From positions 248,001-312,000 of the forward strand of contig CAVYJN010000014.1 of NCBI GenBank assembly GCA_963768885.1: a stretch of 64,000 nt of DNA, in the 5' to 3' direction. Position 1 is the first letter of the stretch; every line of letters starts with the position of its first letter. This document shows positions 54,813 to 62,951 of the stretch, piece by piece. The position numbers and the translations under genes are program-made. This stretch comes from DASRIA01 sp963768885. Lineage in GTDB: Bacteria; Actinomycetota; Thermoleophilia; Solirubrobacterales; JBBDJG01. The notes under the pieces were generated by a model that was not told the origin of the DNA, ran no database searches, and saw only the letters and a list, made by a program, of their open reading frames with translations.

Positions 54813-54857
54813 ATCGCACCCAGGAGGTCGCCGGTTCGAGCCGGGCTAGCTCCATCG
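54813..54857 (+). repeat. Direct repeat, distal copy of the tRNA-Ala 3' half
   Basis: 44/45 identical to 53646-53690. The mismatch (G at 54843) would break the T stem. No 5' tRNA half precedes it. Confidence 0.9.
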
Positions 54858-54891
54858 ACGGGACCCCCGCGGGATTATCGTGACGGATCCG

Positions 54892-55555
54892 ATGACGCTG
54901 ATCCTGCACGAGCATCCGTTCGCGTCGTACTGCTGGAAGGCGCTGATCGCGCTCTACGAGCGCGACCTGCCCTTCGAGCGCCGCTTCGTCGGCGACGAGA
55001 AGGATCGCGCGCGGCTCGCGGAGCTGTGGCCGATGACCACCATCCCCGTGCTCGTCGACGACGCAGCGGGAATCACGCTGCCCGAGTCGACCACGATCGT
55101 CGAGTACCTCGACGGCGTGGGCGACGCGCCGGCGCTTGTGCCCGCCGACCCGGCGGAGGCGCTGCAGGCGCGGCTCTGGGACCGCGTGATCGACGGGCAC
55201 GTCGCGACGCCGATGCAGAAGATCGTCGGCGACAGCCTGCGGCCGGAGGGCCGCGGCGACCCGGAGGGCGTCGCCGCCGCCCACGCCACGCTCGAGCGCG
55301 CCTACGCGCTGCTGGACACGCACCTGACCGGCGGCGGCTGGGCCGCGGGACCGGCGTTCACCCTGGCCGACTGCGCCGCCGCCCCGGCGCTGTTCTACGC
55401 GACGCGTCGTGCACCGCTGGGACGAGCAGCGCCTCGCCGGCCTGACGCGCTACTTCACCGAGCTGACGGCGCGGCCTTCCGTGACGCGCGTGATCGACGA
55501 GGCGCGCGAGTACCGGGAGATCTTCCCGCTGCCCTGGCCGGACTACGCGCGGTAG
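54892..55555 (+). CDS. Glutathione S-transferase-like protein, one frameshift
   Basis: About 220 residues after repair. The N-terminal thioredoxin-like domain reads MTLILHEHPFASYCWKALIALYERDLPFE, then TTIPVLVDD and LPESTTIVEYLD (the GSH-binding Pro and Glu/Ser). The helical C-terminal domain follows with FTLADCAAAPALFYATR. The frame changes at 55398-55406 (one surplus base) to VHRWDEQRLAGLTRYFTEL and ends at TAG 55553-55555. ATG 54892 is chosen over GTG 54880. Actinobacteria rarely use glutathione, so the thiol partner may be other. It is convergent with a TetR gene. Confidence 0.8.
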
Positions 55556-56147
55556 TCGCGCTCCGTCGCTTCGGCGCCGCGGCGAGCGCCTCGCGGATCG
55601 CGACGGTCGCCTGCGCGCCGGTCACCTCGAGGGGCTCGGTGCTGCGCATCGCGCGGCTCAGGACGAAGGCGCCCTCGAGCGAGCAGATCATCCCGATCGC
55701 GAGCTTGCGCGCGGCCGCGCGGGTGAGGCCGGCCGCGATCCCGCGCCGCGTCGCCGCGTCGATCCAGCTCTCGAAGACATCGGAGGTGGCCTCACGCAGC
55801 GTCTCGTTGGTGCTCGCGACCTCGAGCGCGACGGTCGCGATCGGGCAGGCGTCCTGGTAGTCGGTCGCGCGCAGAGTCTCCGCCGCGCCCGCGAAGAAGT
55901 TCCGCACCGCGGCGGTGTGGTTGGGGGACTCGTCGGCGATCGTCTCGAAAAGCTGGAGGAAGAACGCCCCCGCGACCCGGATCACCTCGTCGCCGAGCTG
56001 CTCCTTGCCTCCCGGGAAGAAGTGGTAGATCGACCCGAACGGCGCGTCGGCCTCGGCGACGACCTGCTTCAGCCCCGTGCCGGTGTAGCCCTGGCGGCGG
56101 AACAGCTCGGCGCTGGCATTGACGATCCGATCCCGGGTGCTCTCCAT
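55455..56147 (-). CDS. TetR-family regulator with overlapping C-terminal tail
   Basis: A 230-residue frame; the regulator itself is residues 1-195. Helix-turn-helix: RIVNASAELFRRQGYTGTGLKQVVAEADAPFGSIYHFFPGGKEQL. Ligand domain: DYQDACPIATVALEVASTN, as in the YxaF/LmrA-type group. The last 30-35 residues are Arg/Ala-rich and run antisense through the end of the GST-like gene. A one-base change near 55570 would instead end the protein at about 55552, so the tail is probably a sequence-error artefact. TATCAT lies 8 nt before the ATG. Confidence 0.85.
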   Translation of the reverse strand: MESTRDRIVNASAELFRRQGYTGTGLKQVVAEADAPFGSIYHFFPGGKEQLGDEVIRVAGAFFLQLFETIADESPNHTAAVRNFFAGAAETLRATDYQDACPIATVALEVASTNETLREATSDVFESWIDAATRRGIAAGLTRAAARKLAIGMICSLEGAFVLSRAMRSTEPLEVTGAQATVAIREALAAAPKRRSATTARSPARAAGRSPGTRAPRRSRASRKAAPSAR

Positions 56148-56210
56148 GTCGTCCGATGATACAGTCCCAGTCGCTAGAGCGATCTATCAACACTCCGTCA
56201 AAGGGGAGAC

Positions 56211-56669
56211 ATGAACGACCACCCGCAGAGACTCAAGCTGCTGAGATGGATCCTCGGGTTCGGGATCGCCTCGACCGCGCTGCACTTCACCCACAATTTC
56301 GTCGCGATCGACCGCTACCCGGACGACCTCGTGAGCGGGGACGTCGTGCGCGTGGGGATCCTCGTCGCGTGGCCGCTGTTCACGCTGATCGGGCTGGCCG
56401 GCTACCGCCTGTACGCGCAGCGCAGCTACGAACGCGCCCACGCGTGCCTGGCGGCCTACTCGTTCTTCGGGCTCACCACGCTCGGACACTTCCTCGACGG
56501 CAAGCCCGACATCGCGCCGTTCTGGTTCGCGACGATCTTCACGGACGCACTCGCCGGGCTGGCGATGCTGTCGTTCGTGATCTGGTCGGCGCGCGTGGCC
56601 GTTCCCGCCGAGACTCGAGCCGCCGGTGCGCCGACCAGACGGTCGAGCAGCGTGTCGACCGCGGCCTGA
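56211..56669 (+). CDS. Four-helix membrane protein of unknown function
   Basis: A 152-residue protein with four membrane helices (WILGFGIASTALHFTHNF, VGILVAWPLFTLIGLAGYRLY, AYSFFGLTTLGHFL, FATIFTDALAGLAMLSFVIW) and conserved-looking His in LHFTHNF and LGHFL. AAAGGGGAG precedes the ATG. It diverges from the TetR gene (63 bp gap), so it is a likely target. Function unknown. Confidence 0.65.
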   Translation: MNDHPQRLKLLRWILGFGIASTALHFTHNFVAIDRYPDDLVSGDVVRVGILVAWPLFTLIGLAGYRLYAQRSYERAHACLAAYSFFGLTTLGHFLDGKPDIAPFWFATIFTDALAGLAMLSFVIWSARVAVPAETRAAGAPTRRSSSVSTAA

Positions 56670-56693
56670 CCCGACCGCATACCCTTCCGACTC

Positions 56694-57521
56694 ATGGCCA
56701 CGACCACCCCGGACGCCGTCCGAGTCGGCGACCTCACGATCGCCTACCGCGAGCTCGGCGCCGGCCCGCCCGTCCTGCTGCTGCACGGCTGGCCGACCTC
56801 GTCCTACCTGTGGCGTGACGTGATGCCGCCGATCGCCCGTCGCAACCGCGTCGTCGCGATCGACCTGCCCGGCTTCGGCGCGTCCGACAAGCCGCTCGAC
56901 GCGGGCTACGACTTCGCCTTCTACCGCGAGGCGCTCGACGGCTTCCTCGCGGCGCTCGACATCGACCGGGTCGGGATCGCCGTGCACGACCTCGGCGGGC
57001 CGATCGGAGTGCACTGGGCCCTGCACCGTCCCGCGCGCGTGACGAAGCTCGCGCTGCTCAACACGCTGATCTACCCCGAGTTCTCCGACGCCGTGCTCGC
57101 GTTCATCAAGGCATGCACCGAGCCTGAGCTGCGCGAGCAGCTGACCAGCCCTGCGGGCCTCGAGGCGGCGATGAAGCTCGGCCTCGCCGACGAGGCGAAC
57201 CTCACCGAGGAATCGCTCGCCGCCGTGCGCGAGCCCTTCCAGAGCGAGGCGGCGCGCCGTGCGCTCGCCGCCGCGGGCGTCGGCCTCGAACTCGAGGGCT
57301 TCGCGGAGATCGCGCGCAAACTGCCGGAGCTCGACGTGCCCGTCCGGGTGATCTACGGAGAGCGGGACCGGATCCTGCCCGACGTCGCCGACACGATGGC
57401 GCGCGTGACGCGCGACCTGCCGCAGGCCGAGGTCACCGCGCTGCCGGAATGCGGTCACTTCCTCCAGGAGGAGGCGGGGCCGCGGATCGGCGAGGAGCTC
57501 GCGGCCTTCTTTGCAGCCTGA
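56694..57521 (+). CDS. Alpha/beta hydrolase (haloalkane dehalogenase / epoxide hydrolase-like)
   Basis: A 275-residue protein. Oxyanion motif LLHGWPTSSYLWRD near 32, LPGFGASDKP near 62 and nucleophile Asp in VHDLGGPIG near 100 (Asp rather than Ser, so dehalogenase or epoxide hydrolase type). Acid in YGERDRILPD near 225 and His in ECGHFLQEE near 255. It follows the membrane protein by 24 bp. Substrate unknown. Confidence 0.85.
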   Translation: MATTTPDAVRVGDLTIAYRELGAGPPVLLLHGWPTSSYLWRDVMPPIARRNRVVAIDLPGFGASDKPLDAGYDFAFYREALDGFLAALDIDRVGIAVHDLGGPIGVHWALHRPARVTKLALLNTLIYPEFSDAVLAFIKACTEPELREQLTSPAGLEAAMKLGLADEANLTEESLAAVREPFQSEAARRALAAAGVGLELEGFAEIARKLPELDVPVRVIYGERDRILPDVADTMARVTRDLPQAEVTALPECGHFLQEEAGPRIGEELAAFFAA

Positions 57522-57583
57522 CCAGCCCCCAGCCCCACAGCGCGGCCGCGGCCGGCAGGGGCTGAGCGCGGGGGCGCTACGTG

Positions 57584-58180
57584 TCAGCTGCCGGCCTTCT
57601 CCAGGTCGATGTCGAAGATCAGCGCCGCGTCGGGAGGGATGTCGGGCGGGAAGCCCTGCGCGCCGTAGGCCAGGTCGGCGGGGATGATCAGCTTCCGGCG
57701 GCCGCCCTCGCGCATGCCCACGACACCCTGGTCCCAACCCGGGATCACCTGCCCGGCGCCGAGCGGGAACTGGAAGCCCTCGCCCGGCTTGCCGCCCTGC
57801 CAGGACGCGTCGAACTGCTTGCCGTTGTCGAACAGGACTCCGACGTACTGCACCGTCACGGTGTCGCCCGCCCGCGCGGTCTTGCCCTTGCCCACGATCA
57901 GGTCCTGCACGACGAGCTTCGACGGAGGGTCCCCCTTGCCCTTGGGCACCTTCGGCTTGCTGTCGATGTCCGCCTCCCCGGCCGACGGCTGGACCTTGCG
58001 GGCCTTCGGGGCCGCGCTCTCCTGCGGCGTCGTGGTGGTCGGCGTCGTCTGCGTCTGAGTCTGGATCGTGGCGGACTCGGTGTTGCTGTCGGAGTTGTCG
58101 TCGCCGCAGCCGGCGGCGATCACCACGGCTGCGACAAGCGCCGGGAGATACAGGAAGCGAGTGCGGAACATCATCACCAT
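57584..58180 (-). CDS. FKBP-type peptidyl-prolyl isomerase lipoprotein
   Basis: A 198-residue protein. The lipobox VIAAGCG (Cys near residue 25) follows a hydrophobic leader, then a Thr/Gln-rich linker (35-75) and a single FKBP domain (about 85-195): VVQDLIVGKGKTARAGDTVTVQYVGVLFDNGKQFDASW, QVIPGWDQGVVGMREGGRRKLIIPADLAYGAQGFPPDIPPDAALIFDIDL. Nearly all drug-site aromatic residues of FKBP are present. Probable role: folding of exported proteins. Confidence 0.92.
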   Translation of the reverse strand: MVMMFRTRFLYLPALVAAVVIAAGCGDDNSDSNTESATIQTQTQTTPTTTTPQESAAPKARKVQPSAGEADIDSKPKVPKGKGDPPSKLVVQDLIVGKGKTARAGDTVTVQYVGVLFDNGKQFDASWQGGKPGEGFQFPLGAGQVIPGWDQGVVGMREGGRRKLIIPADLAYGAQGFPPDIPPDAALIFDIDLEKAGS

Positions 58181-58251
58181 CTCGGTCGAAGGGCGGGTGT
58201 GCGGCGGCGCACACTATGACGAACGCGCGAGGACTAGGGTGCCGCCTTCAA

Positions 58252-59049
58252 ATGGGGCTCGACGCGGACACGGCGCTGCACCCGGCCGGTGACGGCGCCT
58301 ACGAGGGCGCCATCGTCGAGACCTGGTGGACTCCCCGCGGGCCGCTCGGCGGGTACGTGATGGCGATCGTCCAGCGGGGGATGGAGCTTGCCGTCGCCGA
58401 GCCCGGCCGCCAGCCGCGGGCGCTGACCGTCCACTTCCTGCGGCCGCCGGAGGCGGGGGCGATCACGTTGCGGCCCACGGTCGAGCGGGTCGGACGCTCG
58501 CTCACGACGGCCACGGCCCGGCTGGAGCAGGAGGGGAAGCTGATCGCGCTCGGGGTCGCCGCCTTCTCGTCGCCCTGGCCCGGGCCGGAGCTCTCGGAGG
58601 CCGCGATGCCGCCCGTCGAGCCGCCGGGCGAGCGCGCTGCCGCGGGCGGGAACGTCCCCGGAGCCACGCCGCCGGCCTTCATGGGACGGCTGACGATGCA
58701 GAGGCGCTTCGGCGAGCCCGCCTTCAGCGGCGCGGCGCATGCGGAGACCGGCGGCTGGCTCGGCCTCCTCGAGGAGCGCCCGGTCGACGCGTTGACGGTG
58801 CTGGTGCTGGCCGACGCCTGGTTCCCCGCCCCGTGGCCACGGCTGAAGGCGCTCGCGCCCGCCCCCACGATCGAGATGAGCGTGATGTTCCGCGCCCCGC
58901 TGCCGCTGCCGGACTCGCTGCTGCTGGGGAGGTTCCACACGCGGCTCGTGCGCGACGGCTTCTTCGACGAGAACGGCGAGCTGTGGTCGCCCGACGGCAC
59001 GCTCGTGGCGCAGTCGCGTCAGCTTGCGCTGCTGATCGGCGCCCGGTAG
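58252..59049 (+). CDS. Acyl-CoA thioesterase-like protein (double hotdog)
   Basis: A 265-residue protein: WWTPRGPLGGYVMAIVQRGMELAV with RALTVHFLRPPEAGAITLRPTVERVGRSLTTATARL (first hotdog), and LPLPDSLLLGRFHTRLVRDGFFDENGELWSPDGTLVAQSRQLALL (second). This is the TesB/acyl-CoA thioesterase II-like arrangement in which the second half carries the active-site Gln/Thr. ATG 58252 with TAGGGT 11 nt upstream. It converges on fpg. Confidence 0.82.
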   Translation: MGLDADTALHPAGDGAYEGAIVETWWTPRGPLGGYVMAIVQRGMELAVAEPGRQPRALTVHFLRPPEAGAITLRPTVERVGRSLTTATARLEQEGKLIALGVAAFSSPWPGPELSEAAMPPVEPPGERAAAGGNVPGATPPAFMGRLTMQRRFGEPAFSGAAHAETGGWLGLLEERPVDALTVLVLADAWFPAPWPRLKALAPAPTIEMSVMFRAPLPLPDSLLLGRFHTRLVRDGFFDENGELWSPDGTLVAQSRQLALLIGAR

Positions 59050-59059
59050 GGCTCCGGGG

Positions 59060-59908
59060 TCATTTCAGCAGGCGCGACAAGCGCCTGTCCTTGTAGACCT
59101 TCCCGCCCGTCTGCTCCTCCGGGCAGTAGGTCATCACGTAGTCCTTGAAGTGCACGCCGGCCAGCGTCGTGCCGCAGCGGGGGCACGGCTCGCCCTCGCG
59201 GCGGTGCACCTGGAGCGGCATCGGCAGCTTGTCGGGAACGGTGTCGCCGATCACGCGCTCGTAGTGCTCGAGCGCCCCGCCCAGCACCTCCTCGATCGCA
59301 ACGCGCAGCCGGTCGATCGCCTCGCCGTCGAGCTCCGAGCCTTGCTGGAACGGCGACAGGCGCGCCTCCCACAGGATCTCGTCCACCCAGGAGCGCCCGA
59401 TGCCGGCGATCACACGCTGGTCGCGCAGCAGCGGGTGCAGGTGGCGCGGCACGCTCACCAGCTCCGCGAAGCGGACCGGGTCGAGCGACGGCCAGGCCTC
59501 GGGCCCGAGCGTCGCGACCGCCTCGTCGCGTTCGACCGCGTCGGTCGGGAGCAGCTTGCCCCACGCGCGCTGCTGGGTCCCGAACTCGCGCAGCCGCAGC
59601 TCGCGGCCGCCGTCGACGCGGATCAACAGGCGCGACGCGCGATCGCGCAGCGACGCACGCTTGTCCCACAGCTGGAGCCGGCCGGCCGACATCAGGTGCA
59701 CCAGCAGGGAGAGGTCGCCGACCTCGACGACGGGCATCTTCCCGATGCGGCGCACCCTGCTGATCGTGCGCCCCGCGAGCGCCGACAGCGGCGGGTCGAA
59801 GGTCTTCATCGTGACCATCCCCGGCGCCAGGGCCGACTCGATCGTCGCCCCGGCGAGCGCGCTGTTCAGGCGGCGCGCTGTGATCTCGACCTCGGGCAAC
59901 TCCGGCAT
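59060..59908 (-). CDS. mutM: Formamidopyrimidine-DNA glycosylase Fpg/MutM-like
   Basis: Removes oxidised purines in base excision repair. The 282-residue protein begins MPELPEVEI (catalytic Pro2 and Glu3), has the Lys in RIGKMP near 57 and the H2TH region VIAGIGRSWVDEILWEA near 165. The C-terminal zinc finger has CPRCG and YCPEEQTGG: three Cys, but the fourth ligand (usually CPxCQ) is Glu. This may change zinc binding. TACATT stands 7 nt before the ATG: leaderless type. The first Met is removed in active Fpg. Confidence 0.92.
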   Translation of the reverse strand: MPELPEVEITARRLNSALAGATIESALAPGMVTMKTFDPPLSALAGRTISRVRRIGKMPVVEVGDLSLLVHLMSAGRLQLWDKRASLRDRASRLLIRVDGGRELRLREFGTQQRAWGKLLPTDAVERDEAVATLGPEAWPSLDPVRFAELVSVPRHLHPLLRDQRVIAGIGRSWVDEILWEARLSPFQQGSELDGEAIDRLRVAIEEVLGGALEHYERVIGDTVPDKLPMPLQVHRREGEPCPRCGTTLAGVHFKDYVMTYCPEEQTGGKVYKDRRLSRLLK

Positions 59909-59992
59909 CGCAGCGAATGTACTCCAGCGCCACCCCCGTTTAGACCCCGGCTGAGCGGGAACCTAACCCTGACAACGAGGGAAGGAGCAGTC

Positions 59993-60364
59993 ATGGACAC
60001 CGGATTGGTGATCTTGCTGGTGATCGCCGCGGTCGTGGTGATCGCGGTGGTGGCGCTGGCGTCGATGCGCCGTAGCGCACGGGTCCGCGAGCAGCAGCGC
60101 GAGCAGGCCGGGCGCCATCGCAGCGACGCACGGCTGCACTCCACGCGCGCCGAGCGCGAGGAGGCCGCAGCCGACGAGCAGGCTGCGCGTGCGCGCCGCG
60201 AAGCCGCCGAGGCGCAGGAGCGCACGCACCGCGCGCGCTCCGAGCGCGAGCGCGCTCAGGCGCTCGAGGAGCAGGCCCGCGACGTCGACCCCGACACGGA
60301 CGAACGTGCCGAGGAGGACGCGGAGTCGCGCCAGAACGGCGCCGAGGTGCGCTCCCGCACCTGA
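59993..60364 (+). CDS. Small membrane-anchored coiled-coil protein
   Basis: A 123-residue protein: one helix (MDTGLVILLVIAAVVVIAVVALASM), then an Arg/Glu/Ala-rich, strongly helical segment of about 80 residues that is probably a coiled coil, and an acidic tail (DVDPDTDERAEEDAES). GAAGGAG precedes the ATG. Common in actinobacteria as an unnamed protein; function unknown. Confidence 0.65.
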   Translation: MDTGLVILLVIAAVVVIAVVALASMRRSARVREQQREQAGRHRSDARLHSTRAEREEAAADEQAARARREAAEAQERTHRARSERERAQALEEQARDVDPDTDERAEEDAESRQNGAEVRSRT

Positions 60365-60379
60365 GGGCGGCGCGCTGCC

Positions 60380-60417
60380 GTGAGCGGCGAGGGCAGGCGT
60401 TAGCCCTCGCCGCTCAC
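60380..60417. terminator. 15-bp perfect hairpin between convergent genes
   Basis: GTGAGCGGCGAGGGC, an 8-nt loop and the exact complement. The loop holds the stop codon of the pcm-like gene and one arm its last codons, so it can end transcription from both sides. Confidence 0.7.
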
Positions 60418-61026
60418 CAGCGGCACGAACCTGACCGGGTCGAGCAGCACGACCTCCAGCCTGTCACCGTCCCGGCGCTCGAGCGCGAGACGCTGGTCGG
60501 CGCCGTCGAGCGGCGTCACCAGCCGCCCGCCGTCGGCCAGCTGAGCCTCGAGCGCGGCGGGAATCTCGTTCGCCGCCGCGGCGACGTTGATCGCGTCGTA
60601 CGGGGCCTCGGACGGGTAACCCTCGGAGCCGTCGCCGACGACCACATGCACGTTGTCGATCCCGGCCGCCGCGAGGTTGGCCCGCGCCTGCGCGGCGAGC
60701 GAGCGATGTCGCTCGATGCTCCATACCTCGCCGGCGAGGTATGCCAGCACGGCCGCGTGGTAGCCGGAGCCCGTCCCCACGTCGAGCACCTTCTCGTCGC
60801 CGCCGAGCTCGAGCAGCTCGCACATCCGCGCGACGACGACCGGCTGCGAGATCGTCTGACCGCTGCCGATCGGGAGCGCGGTGTTGTCCCACGCGAACCG
60901 GCCGACGTCCTCGGGGACGAACAGATGCCGCGGGACGGCCGCCATGGCCGCGAGCACCCGCTCGTCCCCGATGTGGCGACGTAGCTTCTCGACTAGACGG
61001 TCGGCCGAGGCCGGCGACCTGGCCAT
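60400..61026 (-). CDS. pcm: Protein-L-isoaspartate O-methyltransferase
   Basis: Repairs damaged Asp/Asn residues by SAM-dependent methylation. The 208-residue protein has VPRHLFVPE, the PIMT signature GSGQTISQPVVVARM near 55, SAM motif LDVGTGSGYHAAVLA near 82 and VVGDGSEGYPSEAPYDAI. TAGACT lies 7 nt before the ATG: leaderless type. It converges on a coiled-coil gene across a hairpin. Confidence 0.93.
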   Translation of the reverse strand: MARSPASADRLVEKLRRHIGDERVLAAMAAVPRHLFVPEDVGRFAWDNTALPIGSGQTISQPVVVARMCELLELGGDEKVLDVGTGSGYHAAVLAYLAGEVWSIERHRSLAAQARANLAAAGIDNVHVVVGDGSEGYPSEAPYDAINVAAAANEIPAALEAQLADGGRLVTPLDGADQRLALERRDGDRLEVVLLDPVRFVPLVSGEG

Positions 61027-61036
61027 GGTCGTCAGT

Positions 61037-61624
61037 CTAGGACTGCGCGCCCACCGTCTGCGTCCGCTGCTGCTCGTGCCGGCCCTCGGCGAACTCCTCG
61101 ACGATCTTCGCGTTGAAGGCGGGCAGGTCGTCCGGACGCCGGCTCGAGACCAAGCCGTTGTCGGTCACGACCTCCTCGTCGACCCACTCGCCGCCCGCGT
61201 TTCGGATGTCGGTCCGCAGGCTCGGCCACGAGGTGACCGTCCGGCCGCGCAGGACGTCGGCCTCGACCAGCGTCCACGGCCCGTGGCAGATCACGCCCAC
61301 GGGCTTGCCCTGCTCGAAGAACCCGCGGGCGAAGCTGACCGCGCGCTCGTCCATCCGCAGCTGGTCGGGATTCGCGACGCCGCCCGGCAGGACCAGGGCG
61401 TCGTACTCGGATGCGTCGGCCTCCGCCACCGTCCGGTCGACGTCGAAGGTGTCGGCCTTGTCGAGATGGTTGAAGCCCTGCACCTTGCCCGCTTCGAGGG
61501 AGATCAGCTCGGCACGTGCGCCCGCCTGCTCGACGGCCTTCCAAGGCTCGGTCAGCTCCACCTGCTCGACGCCCTCGTTCGCGACGAGGAACGCGATCCG
61601 CTTTCCCTGGAGCTCGTCTGCCAT
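61037..61624 (-). CDS. DJ-1/PfpI-family protein
   Basis: A 195-residue protein. Nucleophile Cys in GVICHGPWTLVEA near 112, Glu in ISLEAGKVQGF and the LVLPGGVANPDQLR loop. These are the PfpI/YhbO features linked to protein deglycase or protease activity, which is debated for the family. AAAGGAGGAG precedes the ATG. It lies 10 bp before pcm in the same direction, so both may form a protein-damage response pair. Confidence 0.9.
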   Translation of the reverse strand: MADELQGKRIAFLVANEGVEQVELTEPWKAVEQAGARAELISLEAGKVQGFNHLDKADTFDVDRTVAEADASEYDALVLPGGVANPDQLRMDERAVSFARGFFEQGKPVGVICHGPWTLVEADVLRGRTVTSWPSLRTDIRNAGGEWVDEEVVTDNGLVSSRRPDDLPAFNAKIVEEFAEGRHEQQRTQTVGAQS

Positions 61625-61688
61625 TGCTCCTCCTTTGGTCGTGTTCCCGTTCGGGTACCCCGGCGGCCGGAGGCTGACACGTGAGCGG

Positions 61689-62765
61689 TCAGGCGGCGTC
61701 CTCGAGGCCCTGCAGCTCGCGGACGCGGCCAAGTCGCGCGAGCGCGTCGCGCTCGAGGCGCCGCACGTCCTCGCGCGAGATGCCGAGCGTGCGCACGATC
61801 TCCTCGACCGACTTCGGGTCGGGGCTGCCGTCGAGGCCGTAGCGCAGCTTCACGATCTTCTGCTCCGGATCGGGCAGCTCCGATACGGCGCGGCGGACCT
61901 CCTCCTCGCGCAGGCTGATCTGCACGACCTCGTCGGGCGGCGGCTCGTCGCTCTCGTAGAGATCCCCGAGCGTGGACTCCTCGTCCTCGCCGACGGGCCG
62001 GTCGAGGCTCGTCACCGCGCGCGCCGCGCCACGCGCGTCGCGCACCTGTTGGACGGGCAGCTCGGTGGCCGCGGCCAGCTCCTCGTCGCTGGGATCGCGA
62101 CCCAGCTCGACCACCAGCCGCCGCTGCGCGCGATTGATCTTGTTCTCGCGCTGCAGGATGTGCACCGGAATCCGGATCGTGCGCGCCTTGTTCGCGATGC
62201 CGCGCTCGATGCTCTGGCGAATCCACCACGTCGCGTAGGTGGAGAACTTGTAGCCGCGGCGCCAATCGAACTTCTCGGCCGCGCGGATCAAACCGAAGAT
62301 CCCCTCCTGGATCAGGTCCAGCAGGGTGAGCTCCTTGGACTGGTACTTCTTGGCGATCGAGACGACGAGGCGGAGGTTCGAGCTGACCATGCGCTCCTTC
62401 GCCTCCTGGTCCCCGCGCTCGATCCGCTTTGCAAGCTCCACCTCCTGGGCGGCCGTGAGCAGGGGGTAGCGGCTGATCTCGTTCAGGAAGAGGCGCAGGG
62501 CATCGGTCGTGGACGAGGCGAGGCCCTCGTTGAGGTAGGTCCCTTCACCGGCGCCGTCGCGCTCGCAATCGTCGGTGACGTCGATCCCGCGGCCCTGGAG
62601 GCGCTCGTAGAGGGTGTGGACGTCGTCCTCGCCGAGGTCGAGCGTCTGCACGAGCTCGGCCACCTCGGAAGTGTTCACGCAGCCGGCGTCCTCGCCGACA
62701 TCGACCAAGGTGGCGAGCGCTTGGTCGAGCGAAGCCTGCGCGTTCTCCCCGGGCTGCGAAGCCAT
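61689..62765 (-). CDS. Primary-type sigma-70 factor (SigA/RpoD-like)
   Basis: A 358-residue sigma factor: a short region 1.1, region 1.2 (TTDALRLFLNEISRYPLLTAAQEVELAKRIERGD), region 2 (NLRLVVSIAKKYQ, LLDLIQEGIFGLIRAAEKFDWRRGYKFSTYATWWIRQ) and region 3, then region 4 (LPDPEQKIVKLRYGLDG). Region 2.4 reads SIERGIANKARTIRIPVH and region 4.2 GISREDVRRLERDALARLGR, both different from the usual AITRAIADQ and VTRERIRQIE. It may be the main factor or a second group-2 factor. TAACTT lies 6 nt before the ATG. Confidence 0.9.
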   Translation of the reverse strand: MASQPGENAQASLDQALATLVDVGEDAGCVNTSEVAELVQTLDLGEDDVHTLYERLQGRGIDVTDDCERDGAGEGTYLNEGLASSTTDALRLFLNEISRYPLLTAAQEVELAKRIERGDQEAKERMVSSNLRLVVSIAKKYQSKELTLLDLIQEGIFGLIRAAEKFDWRRGYKFSTYATWWIRQSIERGIANKARTIRIPVHILQRENKINRAQRRLVVELGRDPSDEELAAATELPVQQVRDARGAARAVTSLDRPVGEDEESTLGDLYESDEPPPDEVVQISLREEEVRRAVSELPDPEQKIVKLRYGLDGSPDPKSVEEIVRTLGISREDVRRLERDALARLGRVRELQGLEDAA

Positions 62766-62771
62766 AGGCAG

Positions 62772-62777
62772 AAGTTA
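62772..62777 (-). promoter_or_regulatory. -10 box of a predicted leaderless sigma-factor transcript (TAACTT)
   Basis: On minus TAACTT is followed by 6 bases and the ATG at 62765, with no ribosome site. Confidence 0.45.
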
Positions 62778-62951
62778 CCTGTCCCGCGATCCCGGCACGG
62801 CCGATCGCGCTCAGGCGAAGGGGATACCGAACGCGGTTCGAGGGGTACGATCGCGCTCGAGAGGGAGTGATCCACCGGGGGCGACCCGACGTAAGGGGTT
62901 GCCAGGGCCGCCGAACCAGCGGCGTATTCGACCCAGAGGGAAGGGATCGGG

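Noticed and set aside
54724..55323. Long minus-strand extension upstream of the DUF1801 gene with LEPATSWVRC
   Set aside because: It is antisense of the tRNA-Ala repeat and of the GST-like gene; the real start is ATG 54723.
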